DNA of 64,000 bases from Caballeronia sp031450805 (GTDB taxonomy: Bacteria > Pseudomonadota > Gammaproteobacteria > Burkholderiales > Burkholderiaceae), in assembly GCF_031450805.1 (NCBI RefSeq), contig NZ_JARTVY010000001.1, positions 868,001 through 932,000 of the forward strand, written 5' to 3'. Each line of letters opens with the position of its first letter. Position 1 is the stretch's first letter. The notes under the pieces were generated by a model. The model was not told where the DNA came from. It ran no database searches and saw only the letters and a program-made list of their open reading frames with translations. Below are positions 32,672 through 41,813 of the stretch, one piece after another. The translations under genes and the position numbers were made by a program.

Positions 32672-33808
32672 TTGTCCGAATACAACGCAAAGGGCGCGCC
32701 GCCCGATGTGCTGACGCGCGTCTGGAAAACCGTTTGCAAAGAGCCGGTTCTCACGATTCTCGTTGCGGCGCTCGTCGTGCTGCAGGTCGCGCGTCCGCGC
32801 TCCTGGTCGTCGCTGCCGGGCCTCGTCGACTGGCAGACGGTGCTGACGCTCGCGGGACTGCTCATTCTTACGAAGGCAATCGAATACTCAGGATTCCTGA
32901 TGTGGGCGGCGCATCGCCTCGTGCATCACATCCACGGAGAGAGGGGGCTCGCGCTGTTTCTCGTCGCGCTGGCGGCCGCGTTATCTACGGTGCTGACGAA
33001 CGACGTCGCGCTGTTCGCCGTCGTGCCGCTTGCGTTGTCGCTCAACAAACTTGCGCCGCTGCCCATGAAGCGGCTCGTAATCGTAATCGCGCTGGCCGTT
33101 AATGCGGGGTCGATTCTCACACCGCTTGGGAATCCTCAGAATCTCTTCCTCTGGCAAACGAGCGGCGTGTCGTTCGGCGCGTTTGTATGGGCGCTCTTGC
33201 CGCTATGTGCGGCGCTGATGGCGCTGCTCGCCGTAATGACGTTCGCGATGTTTCGCGCCACGCCGCTCGACCTTTCGGGCGATGTTGAAGCGCATTCCGT
33301 CGACCGCGTGCTTTGCGGCGTCAGCGCAGTGGCGTTTGCGGCCTTCGTCGCGCTCGCGGACGCGCATCACGCGGGACCCGGACTTGCCGCGGTCGCCATC
33401 GGCTTCCTGTTGTGGCGACGTGAGATCGTCTTGAAGATCGACTGGCTGCTGCTGCTCATCTTCGTGCTGATGTTCATCGTGCTTCGGAGCGCGGCGGCGT
33501 TGCCATCGGTTCACGACGCAATCGCGCATATGGGCATCGATTCGCCCGCGCGCGCGTTCGCTGCCGGCGCGGTGTTATCGCAAGGCATCAGCAACGTGCC
33601 GGCGGCGATCGTGCTCGCCGAGTTTTCGAAGGATTGGCGGGCACTCGCCTTCGGCGTGAGCGTCGGCGGATTCGGCATCGCGATCGGCTCGCTCGCGAAT
33701 CTCATCGCCGTGCGACTGTCCGGCGAAAAGGCGATGTGGATGCGCTTCCACGCAGTCTCCATTCCGTTCTGGATCGCCGCCGCCGCAATTGGATGGCTCC
33801 TCGTCTGA
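32672..33808 (+). CDS. SLC13/ArsB-like anion transporter
   Basis: The 378-residue membrane protein has about 10 hydrophobic segments and the ion-transporter superfamily motifs LTNDVALFAVVPLAL near 108-122 and ILTPLGNPQNLFLW near 148-161. The second half repeats the pattern (LSQGISNVPAAIVLAEF near 300). It probably exports or imports an inorganic or dicarboxylate anion, but the ion is unknown. The frame opens with a TTG at 32672, 14 bases after parB; a GTG at 32708 is an alternative. It separates parAB from the atp operon. Confidence 0.78.
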   Translation: MSEYNAKGAPPDVLTRVWKTVCKEPVLTILVAALVVLQVARPRSWSSLPGLVDWQTVLTLAGLLILTKAIEYSGFLMWAAHRLVHHIHGERGLALFLVALAAALSTVLTNDVALFAVVPLALSLNKLAPLPMKRLVIVIALAVNAGSILTPLGNPQNLFLWQTSGVSFGAFVWALLPLCAALMALLAVMTFAMFRATPLDLSGDVEAHSVDRVLCGVSAVAFAAFVALADAHHAGPGLAAVAIGFLLWRREIVLKIDWLLLLIFVLMFIVLRSAAALPSVHDAIAHMGIDSPARAFAAGAVLSQGISNVPAAIVLAEFSKDWRALAFGVSVGGFGIAIGSLANLIAVRLSGEKAMWMRFHAVSIPFWIAAAAIGWLLV

Positions 33809-33921
33809 TGCCATCCGCGCATCGGACGGAATCTGAAAATCTGCTTGCAGTCACAAGAAAAATCTCGGTTTCGAGACCATTTTTAGGCTTCGTCTGCTTG
33901 GCTTTTGACACACCTAAACTA

Positions 33922-33950
33922 TTGAATCCGTGACAACAATCGCTTACAAT
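33922..33950 (+). promoter_or_regulatory. probable sigma-70 promoter of the atp operon
   Basis: TTGAAT (33922-33927) and TACAAT (33945-33950) are separated by exactly 17 bases, about 140 bases upstream of atpI. No terminator hairpin lies between here and atpI. A TTGACA at 33905-33910 lacks a matching -10. Confidence 0.55.
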
Positions 33951-34092
33951 CCCCCGGATTTATCAGCTAGGCCACCTCGAAAGCGCGACGAAAGCGCAAG
34001 GTGATTTCCCGGACTTTCGGTTCTCTCGGTTGAGGGCTCGGAGACGGTGCGAGAGTGAATCGCGCGCGAGTCTCGAGCAAAACGCGAAGCAA

Positions 34093-34617
34093 ATGCGCGA
34101 ACGAAACATGCAAGCCAGCGCTCGCTCGACCGGCGACAGCAACGCCACCGGAAATCAGCCGCGAAGTTCGTTGGAGGACTCGTGGGAGGCCGAAGCGCAA
34201 GATAACAATATCGTTCCGCTCACGCGGGATCAGGCAGAAAAGCTGTTTGGACCCGAAGTGAGTCGTCCATCGCGTGTCACGCCGTTCAAGGTCGTGGCAG
34301 CGCAAATGGTTTTGTCCCTGGGTGCGACGCTGCTGTGGTGGCTGTTTTACAAGCCACCGGGGGATGCTGCGCTGTCCGCCTTCATGGGAGGGGCGATCTG
34401 CTGGCTGCCTGCCGCGTTGTTCGCGGCGCGCCTGCAAGCGAAGACGGGTGCCGAGACGATCATGAGCTGGATGGTCGGCGAAGCAATCAAGATGGGTGCG
34501 ACGATTGCTATGTTCGTCGCGGTCGCGTTCTGGTACAAGAATGCGCTGTGGCTACCGCTGCTCGTCACGTACATCGTCGCGTTAAAGACGTACTGGATTG
34601 CAATGGCGCTGCGTTGA
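34093..34617 (+). CDS. atpI: ATP synthase accessory protein AtpI
   Basis: The 174-residue protein has a hydrophilic N-tail and then four hydrophobic segments (residues about 75-172) of the AtpI/Atp1 type, with FMGGAICWLPAALFAARL in the second. AtpI assists c-ring assembly and is the usual first gene of the operon. The start is uncertain: ATGs at 34093 and 34108 are both possible and an open TTG frame extends to 34030. The membrane core is unaffected. Confidence 0.8.
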   Translation: MRERNMQASARSTGDSNATGNQPRSSLEDSWEAEAQDNNIVPLTRDQAEKLFGPEVSRPSRVTPFKVVAAQMVLSLGATLLWWLFYKPPGDAALSAFMGGAICWLPAALFAARLQAKTGAETIMSWMVGEAIKMGATIAMFVAVAFWYKNALWLPLLVTYIVALKTYWIAMALR

Positions 34618-34799
34618 TGCGGCGCCTGGCCGGAACATGACCCCCCAGGTAAGTGCGGGGCGGCTGACCGGCAACTAGCATGAGACAAGTGCGGAGGGTG
34701 TTCCGCACACGGGCCTTCCGCCTGGAGCCGCAACGCGAAGCGGCGGCTCGGAGCGGCTGGCGTCGAAAGATTTTTGACAATTTGGGTGGCTTTAACGAT

Positions 34800-35651
34800 A
34801 TGGCAGCTAGCGAAGGAACGCACGCTCTGGATCCGTCCGAGTACATTGCGCACCACTTGCAGAATCTTTCCACGCACCACCAGACGTCGATTTTCGACAT
34901 CCACGTCTGGAATCTGGACACGCTGTTCTGGTCCATTCTGTGTGGCCTTTTGACCATCATCATCCTCGGCCTCGCGGCGCGTAAGGCGACGTCCGGTGTA
35001 CCCGGCCGCTTCCAGTGCGCTATCGAAATGCTCGTGGAGATGGTGGAAGATCAGTCGAAGTCGATGATCCACGGCAACCGCCGCTTCATCGCGCCGCTCG
35101 CGCTGACCGTGTTCGTCTGGGTCGCCCTGATGAACTCGCTCGACTTCATCCCGGTGGACCTGCCTGGCCGCGTTATCGGCTGGCTCGGTCTCGAAAACGT
35201 CCTGCCCCACCACCGCATCGTTCCGACGGCTGACCTCAACGGCACCATCGGCATCGCGCTGGGCGTCTTCATTCTGATGATCTACTACAACTTCAAGATC
35301 AAGGGCGCCGGCGGCTTCGTGCACGAACTGCTGTCCGCTCCGTTCGGCGCGCATCCGGTCTTGTGGATTCCGAACCTCGCGCTGAACATCATCGAGTTCG
35401 TGGCCAAGACAGTGTCGCTCGGCATGCGGCTGTTCGGCAACATGTACGCCGGCGAACTGCTGTTCCTGCTCATCGCGTTGCTCGGCAGCATGTGGCACTT
35501 CAGCGCGGACGCCTCCGTACTTGGCTTTATCGGCCACGTGGCCGCGGGTACGATCTGGGCGATTTTCCACATCCTGATCGTGTTTCTGCAGGCTTTCATC
35601 TTCATGATGCTGACGCTGGTGTATATCGGCCAGGCTCATGACACGCATTAA
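34800..35651 (+). CDS. atpB: ATP synthase F0 subunit a
   Basis: The 283-residue membrane subunit forms the proton half-channels. The essential arginine lies in AKTVSLGMRLFGNMYAGELL near residues 200-220, and earlier helices carry NSLDFIPVDLP near 112. ATG 34800 starts the conserved MAASEGTHALDPSEYIAHHL. A TTGACA at about 34774-34779 lies close upstream but no -10 is evident. The gap of 182 bases from atpI holds no gene. Confidence 0.95.
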   Translation: MAASEGTHALDPSEYIAHHLQNLSTHHQTSIFDIHVWNLDTLFWSILCGLLTIIILGLAARKATSGVPGRFQCAIEMLVEMVEDQSKSMIHGNRRFIAPLALTVFVWVALMNSLDFIPVDLPGRVIGWLGLENVLPHHRIVPTADLNGTIGIALGVFILMIYYNFKIKGAGGFVHELLSAPFGAHPVLWIPNLALNIIEFVAKTVSLGMRLFGNMYAGELLFLLIALLGSMWHFSADASVLGFIGHVAAGTIWAIFHILIVFLQAFIFMMLTLVYIGQAHDTH

Positions 35652-35741
35652 CGCGACACTGCCGCAGTTCGGAATCGCCAACGGTTCTACGTTTCAATCT
35701 TCATAAATCAAGTTCTAAAGTCTTTAATCAAAGGAGTGATC

Positions 35742-36011
35742 ATGCAAGCTTTCATCGCCAACATCCAGGGTCTGACCGCCGTCGGTATCGGCATCATCAT
35801 CGGCCTGGGTGCAATCGGCGCCTGTATCGGTATCGGTCTGATGGGCGGCAAGTACATCGAGGCTTGCGCGCGTCAGCCCGAACTGATGAACCCGCTGCAG
35901 ACCAAGATGTTCCTGTTGGCTGGTCTGATCGACGCGGCGTTCCTGATCGGCGTTGGTGTGGCAATGCTGTTTGCGTTCGCGAACCCGCTGCTCGCACGTC
36001 TCGGCGGCTGA
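35742..36011 (+). CDS. atpE: ATP synthase F0 subunit c
   Basis: The 89-residue proteolipid has two membrane helices around the polar loop ARQPE (43-47). The proton-binding residue is Asp64 in AGLIDAAFLIG. It forms the rotating c-ring. ATG 35742 is chosen because AAAGGAG lies at an ideal distance; a GTG at 35736 is less likely. This is the strongest ribosome-binding site in the operon, fitting the high copy number, and a hairpin follows at 36066-36103. Confidence 0.97.
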   Translation: MQAFIANIQGLTAVGIGIIIGLGAIGACIGIGLMGGKYIEACARQPELMNPLQTKMFLLAGLIDAAFLIGVGVAMLFAFANPLLARLGG

Positions 36012-36065
36012 GGTTCCTCGGAAGTGTGCGTCTGATCTTTTGACATGACGCAAACCGGAACGGTG

Positions 36066-36103
36066 AGGCGCTGATCGAGCACAACAGCCGGTTAGCGCCT
36101 TTT
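36066..36103 (+). terminator. attenuator-like hairpin after atpE
   Basis: AGGCGCT (36066-36072) pairs with AGCGCCT (36094-36100) around a 21-base loop and is followed by TTT. The weak T-run and long loop suggest partial termination or mRNA processing rather than a full stop, since atpF lies 43 bases further in the same operon. Confidence 0.5.
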
Positions 36104-36145
36104 AACCGTTTCACTCTCCCGAAAAGCAACGTTTAAGGAAACACC

Positions 36146-36616
36146 GTGAATCTCAACGCAACCCTGTTTGCGCAAATGGTCGTTTTTCTGATCCTCGCGT
36201 GGTTCACGATGAAGTTCGTGTGGCCGCCGTTGATCAACGCCCTCGACGAGCGCTCGAAGAAGATTGCCGACGGCCTCGCCGCCGCCGACAAGGGCAAGGC
36301 GGAACTCGAAGCTGCGCATAAGCGCGTCGACCAGGAACTCGCCCAGGCACGCAACGACGGCCAGCAGCGTATTGCTGACGCTGAAAAGCGCGCTGCCGCC
36401 GTCGCCGACGAAATCAAGGCTAACGCTCAGGCAGAAGCCGCGCGCATCGTCGCGCAAGCCAAGGCGGACGCCGACCAGCAAATCGTCAAGGCTCGCGAAG
36501 CACTGCGCGCCGAAGTCGCCGCGCTGGCCGTCAAGGGCGCCGAGCAAATTCTGAAGCGCGAAGTCGATCAGAAGGCTCACGCCGACCTGCTGAATCAACT
36601 CAAAACCGAGCTCTGA
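36146..36616 (+). CDS. atpF: ATP synthase F0 subunit b
   Basis: The 156-residue subunit has one N-terminal membrane helix (NLNATLFAQMVVFLILAWFTMKFVWPP) and a long charged, alanine-rich coiled coil that forms the peripheral stalk holding the F1 head. It starts with GTG at 36146 behind a good AAGGA site. The length equals that of the standard proteobacterial b subunit. It is co-transcribed with atpH, which begins three bases after its stop. Confidence 0.96.
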   Translation: MNLNATLFAQMVVFLILAWFTMKFVWPPLINALDERSKKIADGLAAADKGKAELEAAHKRVDQELAQARNDGQQRIADAEKRAAAVADEIKANAQAEAARIVAQAKADADQQIVKAREALRAEVAALAVKGAEQILKREVDQKAHADLLNQLKTEL

Positions 36617-36618
36617 TC

Positions 36619-37161
36619 ATGGCCGAACTTGCAACCATCGCTCGTCCTTACGCAGAAGCGCTGTTCCGCGTGGCCGAAACCGGCGATCTCGCGGGCTGGT
36701 CCACCTTCGTCGAGGAGCTGGCACAGGTTGCGCGTCTGCCCGAAGTGGAAACGGTCGCCTCGAGCCCGAAGGTGAGCCGCGAGCAGATCACGGATTTGCT
36801 GCTCGCCGCGGTGAAGTCGCCGCTCGCTCAGAGCAATGCTCAGGCGAAGAATTTCGTGCGCATGTTGGTGGAGAATCATCGCCTGCCGCTGCTGCCCGAG
36901 ATCGCCGTCCAGTTCGACGAGCTGAAGAACGCCCGTGAAGGTGCGGCCGACGCGTATATCGTCAGCGCGTTCCCCCTCGAAGGCGCACAGTTGAACGACT
37001 TGGTCGCAAGCCTCGAACGCAAGTTCGAGCGCAAGCTGAAGCCGATCGTCGAAGTCGATCAGTCGCTGATCGGCGGCGTTCGCGTGACGGTCGGCGACGA
37101 AGTGCTCGATACCTCGGTCCGCGCGCGCCTCGCCAGCATGCAGACGGCTCTGACCGCCTGA
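36619..37161 (+). CDS. atpH: ATP synthase F1 subunit delta
   Basis: The 180-residue subunit (E. coli 177) links the peripheral stalk to F1. Diagnostic segments are ATIARPYAEALFRVA at the start and SLIGGVRVTVGDEVLDTSVRARLASM at the C-terminus. It begins three bases after atpF and precedes atpA by 57 bases. That gap contains only a weak CGCTT/AAGCG dyad. Confidence 0.96.
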   Translation: MAELATIARPYAEALFRVAETGDLAGWSTFVEELAQVARLPEVETVASSPKVSREQITDLLLAAVKSPLAQSNAQAKNFVRMLVENHRLPLLPEIAVQFDELKNAREGAADAYIVSAFPLEGAQLNDLVASLERKFERKLKPIVEVDQSLIGGVRVTVGDEVLDTSVRARLASMQTALTA

Positions 37162-37218
37162 CGCTTCCCGGAAGCGCCTTAGCTGGCACGCAACAGAATT
37201 GACTATCAGGAGCGAATA

Positions 37219-38760
<1,542 letters not shown>

Positions 38761-38777
38761 TCGGGACAGAGGAGAAA

Positions 38778-38801
38778 CGCGCGGCGCGAAGGCGCCGCGC
38801 G
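38778..38801 (+). promoter_or_regulatory. perfect intercistronic hairpin between atpA and atpG
   Basis: CGCGCGGCGC (38778-38787) pairs with GCGCCGCGCG (38792-38801) around GAAG. No T-run follows. It lies between the gene for a three-copy subunit and the gene for a one-copy subunit, so it may protect the upstream mRNA from decay or limit translation of atpG. Confidence 0.65.
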
Positions 38802-38822
38802 GCTTCGATCAAGGAGTAAGCA

Positions 38823-39707
38823 ATGGCTGGAATGAAGGAAATTCGCGGCAAGATCAAGAGCGTGCAGAACACGCGAAAGATCACGAAAGCGATGGAAATG
38901 GTCGCCGCATCGAAGATGCGCCGCGCCCAGGAGCGCATGCGTTCCGCCCGTCCGTATGCCGACAAGGTCCGCGCAATCGCCGCGCACATGAGCGCAGCGA
39001 ACCCCGAGTATCGTCACCCGTTCATGGTGAAGAACGAGGGCGCGAAGACGGCCGGCCTGATCCTCGTCACGACCGACAAGGGTCTGTGCGGCGGCATGAA
39101 CACGAACATCCTGCGTGCGTCGCTGACCAAGATCAAAGAGCTGGATCAGAGCGGCGTGTCCGTCGAGGCGTCGGCTATCGGCGGCAAGGGGCTCGGTTTC
39201 CTGAACCGGCTGCGCGCCAAGGTCGTGTCGCAAGTCACGCAACTGGGCGATACGCCGCATCTGGAAAAGCTGATCGGCGCGATCAAGGTGCAGCTCGACC
39301 TGTATTCGGAAGGCAAGATCAACGCGGTGTACCTGGCGTACACGCGCTTCGTCAATACGATGAAGCAGGAAGCGGTGATCGAGCAATTGCTGCCGCTGTC
39401 GGTTGACGACCTCAATCAGAAGAACGCGGACGCTGATACGCCGAAGACGTCGTGGGACTACATCTACGAGCCCGACGCTCAGACGGTGGTGGACGACCTG
39501 CTCGTGCGCTACGTGGAAGCGCTCGTGTATCAGGCGGTCGCGGAAAACATGGCGTCCGAGCAGTCGGCGCGCATGGTCGCGATGAAGGCCGCGTCCGACA
39601 ACGCGAAGCAAGTGATCAACGAACTGCAGCTCGTCTATAACAAGAGCCGCCAGGCCGCGATTACGAAAGAATTGTCGGAAATCGTCGGCGGCGCCGCAGC
39701 GGTCTGA
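38823..39707 (+). CDS. atpG: ATP synthase F1 subunit gamma
   Basis: The 294-residue central-stalk subunit begins MAGMKEIRGKIKSVQNTRKITKAMEMVAASKMRRAQ. It ends with the paired C-terminal helix containing MAAMKAASDNAK-type sequence (MVAMKAASDNAKQVINELQLVYNKSRQAAITKEL). One copy rotates inside the alpha-beta hexamer. AAGGAG lies 8 bases before the start. The preceding hairpin may lower its yield relative to alpha. Confidence 0.96.
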   Translation: MAGMKEIRGKIKSVQNTRKITKAMEMVAASKMRRAQERMRSARPYADKVRAIAAHMSAANPEYRHPFMVKNEGAKTAGLILVTTDKGLCGGMNTNILRASLTKIKELDQSGVSVEASAIGGKGLGFLNRLRAKVVSQVTQLGDTPHLEKLIGAIKVQLDLYSEGKINAVYLAYTRFVNTMKQEAVIEQLLPLSVDDLNQKNADADTPKTSWDYIYEPDAQTVVDDLLVRYVEALVYQAVAENMASEQSARMVAMKAASDNAKQVINELQLVYNKSRQAAITKELSEIVGGAAAV

Positions 39708-39748
39708 GTCTGACCGCGTGAAAGAACACAGTATCTAAAGGAAATGCG

Positions 39749-41143
39749 ATGAGTACTACTGCTTTGGTAGAAGGCAAGATCGTACAGTGCATCGGCGCCG
39801 TTATCGACGTGGAATTTCCGCGTGCGCAAATGCCGAAGATTTACGACGCGCTCATTCTGGAAGGCACCGAACTGACGCTCGAAGTCCAGCAGCAGCTGGG
39901 CGACGGCGTGGTCCGCACCATCTGTCTGGGTGCGTCCGACGGCCTGCGCCGCGGCACGATGGTCAAGAACACCGGCAAGCCCATCAGCGTGCCGGTGGGC
40001 AAGCCGACGCTCGGCCGCATCATGGACGTGCTCGGCCGCCCGATCGACGAAGCCGGCCCGATCGACAGCGCCAACCTGCGCTCGATCCACCAGGCTGCAC
40101 CTTCGTTCGACGAACTGTCGCCGTCGACCGAACTGCTCGAAACCGGCATCAAGGTTATCGACCTGATCTGCCCGTTCGCCAAGGGCGGCAAGGTCGGCCT
40201 GTTCGGCGGTGCGGGCGTGGGCAAGACCGTGAACATGATGGAACTCATCAACAACATCGCGAAGGAACACGGCGGTTATTCCGTGTTCGCCGGTGTGGGT
40301 GAGCGTACCCGTGAAGGGAACGACTTCTATCACGAAATGAAGGACTCGAACGTTCTCGACAAGGTCGCGCTGGTGTACGGCCAGATGAACGAGCCGCCGG
40401 GCAACCGTCTGCGCGTCGCGCTGACCGGTCTGACGATGGCCGAGCACTTCCGTGACGAAGGTCTCGACGTGCTGTTCTTCGTTGACAACATCTATCGTTT
40501 CACGCTGGCGGGTACGGAAGTGTCCGCACTGCTCGGCCGTATGCCTTCGGCAGTGGGCTATCAGCCGACGCTGGCTGAAGAAATGGGCAAGCTGCAAGAG
40601 CGCATCACGTCGACGAAGACCGGCTCCATCACGTCGGTTCAGGCCGTGTACGTCCCTGCGGACGACTTGACCGACCCGTCGCCGGCTACGACCTTCGGCC
40701 ACCTGGACGCAACTGTCGTGTTGTCGCGTGACATCGCTTCGCTCGGTATCTACCCCGCCGTGGATCCGCTCGATTCGACCTCGCGTCAGATCGACCCGAA
40801 CGTGATCGGCGAAGAGCACTACTCGATCACGCGCGGCGTTCAGCAGACGCTGCAGCGCTACAAGGAACTGCGCGACATCATCGCGATTCTGGGCATGGAC
40901 GAACTGTCGCCGGAAGACAAGCTGTCGGTCGCGCGCGCTCGTAAGATCCAGCGTTTCCTGTCGCAGCCGTTCCACGTTGCTGAAGTGTTCACGGGTTCGC
41001 CGGGCAAGTACGTGCCGCTGAAGGAAACCATCCGCGGCTTCAAGATGATCGTCGAAGGCGAGTGCGATCATCTGCCGGAGCAGGCGTTCTACATGGTCGG
41101 CACGATCGACGAAGCCTTCGAAAAGGCCAAGAAGATCCAGTAA
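39749..41143 (+). CDS. atpD: ATP synthase F1 subunit beta
   Basis: The 464-residue catalytic subunit has P-loop GGAGVGKTVNMMELI near 150-164, the catalytic Glu in GERTREGNDFYHEM, and the Walker B/DELSEED-type segment (here DELSPEDKLSV near 388-398). It makes ATP at the alpha-beta interface and is present in three copies. The start follows TAAAGGAA. A perfect 11-pair hairpin lies 17 bases after its stop. Confidence 0.97.
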   Translation: MSTTALVEGKIVQCIGAVIDVEFPRAQMPKIYDALILEGTELTLEVQQQLGDGVVRTICLGASDGLRRGTMVKNTGKPISVPVGKPTLGRIMDVLGRPIDEAGPIDSANLRSIHQAAPSFDELSPSTELLETGIKVIDLICPFAKGGKVGLFGGAGVGKTVNMMELINNIAKEHGGYSVFAGVGERTREGNDFYHEMKDSNVLDKVALVYGQMNEPPGNRLRVALTGLTMAEHFRDEGLDVLFFVDNIYRFTLAGTEVSALLGRMPSAVGYQPTLAEEMGKLQERITSTKTGSITSVQAVYVPADDLTDPSPATTFGHLDATVVLSRDIASLGIYPAVDPLDSTSRQIDPNVIGEEHYSITRGVQQTLQRYKELRDIIAILGMDELSPEDKLSVARARKIQRFLSQPFHVAEVFTGSPGKYVPLKETIRGFKMIVEGECDHLPEQAFYMVGTIDEAFEKAKKIQ

Positions 41144-41160
41144 GGTCGGGTTCGTCAGGC

Positions 41161-41187
41161 GGACGCCGATGTCACGCATCGGCGTCC
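41161..41187 (+). promoter_or_regulatory. perfect intercistronic hairpin between atpD and atpC
   Basis: GGACGCCGATG (41161-41171) pairs perfectly with CATCGGCGTCC (41177-41187) around TCACG, with no T-run. As after atpA, it separates a three-copy subunit gene from a one-copy subunit gene. Confidence 0.65.
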
Positions 41188-41219
41188 TCGATTGAAACCG
41201 ACGACAGGAGTCGACATAA

Positions 41220-41645
41220 ATGGCAACCATCAAAGTAGACGTCGTCAGCGCGGAAGAGCAGATCTTCTCGGGCCAGGCGAAGTTCGTCGCGCTGCCGGGC
41301 GAATCGGGTGAGCTCGGCATTCTGCCGGGTCACACGCCGCTCATCACGCGCATTCGTCCGGGCGCCGTGCGCATCGAGGCGGAAGACGGCTCGGAAGAGT
41401 TCGTGTTCGTGGCCGGCGGGATTCTCGAAGTCCAGCCGGGCATCGTGACCGTGCTCGCCGATACCGCCATCCGCGGCGCCGATCTCGACGAAGCGAAGGC
41501 CGAGCAAGCGAAGAAGCGCGCCGAGGAAGCGTTGCAAAACAACACCTCGGAACTCGAATACGCCACCGCGCAAGCGGAACTGGCGTATGCGGCTGCCCAA
41601 CTCGCGGCAATCCAGCGTCTGCGCAAGGTGCACGCGAAGCACTAA
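41220..41645 (+). CDS. atpC: ATP synthase F1 subunit epsilon
   Basis: The 141-residue subunit has an N-terminal beta-sandwich (KVDVVSAEEQIFSGQAKFVALPGESGELGILPGHTPLI) and a C-terminal helical hairpin (about 88-138). It couples the gamma shaft to the c-ring and inhibits ATP hydrolysis. AGGAGTCGAC precedes the start. The operon ends at a strong terminator 28 bases later. Confidence 0.96.
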   Translation: MATIKVDVVSAEEQIFSGQAKFVALPGESGELGILPGHTPLITRIRPGAVRIEAEDGSEEFVFVAGGILEVQPGIVTVLADTAIRGADLDEAKAEQAKKRAEEALQNNTSELEYATAQAELAYAAAQLAAIQRLRKVHAKH

Positions 41646-41672
41646 GCAACGACGCTTCACGAGCGGTCAGAG

Positions 41673-41698
41673 AAAGCAGCCTTCGGGCTGCTTTTTTT
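41673..41698 (+). terminator. intrinsic terminator of the atp operon
   Basis: GCAGCC (41676-41681) pairs with GGCTGC (41686-41691) around a stable TTCG loop, flanked by AAA/TTT and a seven-T run. It lies directly after atpC. Confidence 0.93.
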
Positions 41699-41813
41699 AT
41701 GCGCGCGCCCGATGCGACGGCACGAAGCGCTGCGGGTAACACTCAATGCCCCCGCGCGCGACCGGCGGGCACAATGGCCTTCCAGTCAGCCTTCATTCGG
41801 GCGGAGACCATCG

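Noticed and set aside
39635..41320. 561-codon open frame on the minus strand across atpD
   Set aside because: It is the mirror frame of the ATP synthase beta gene, with no domain and no ribosome-binding site.
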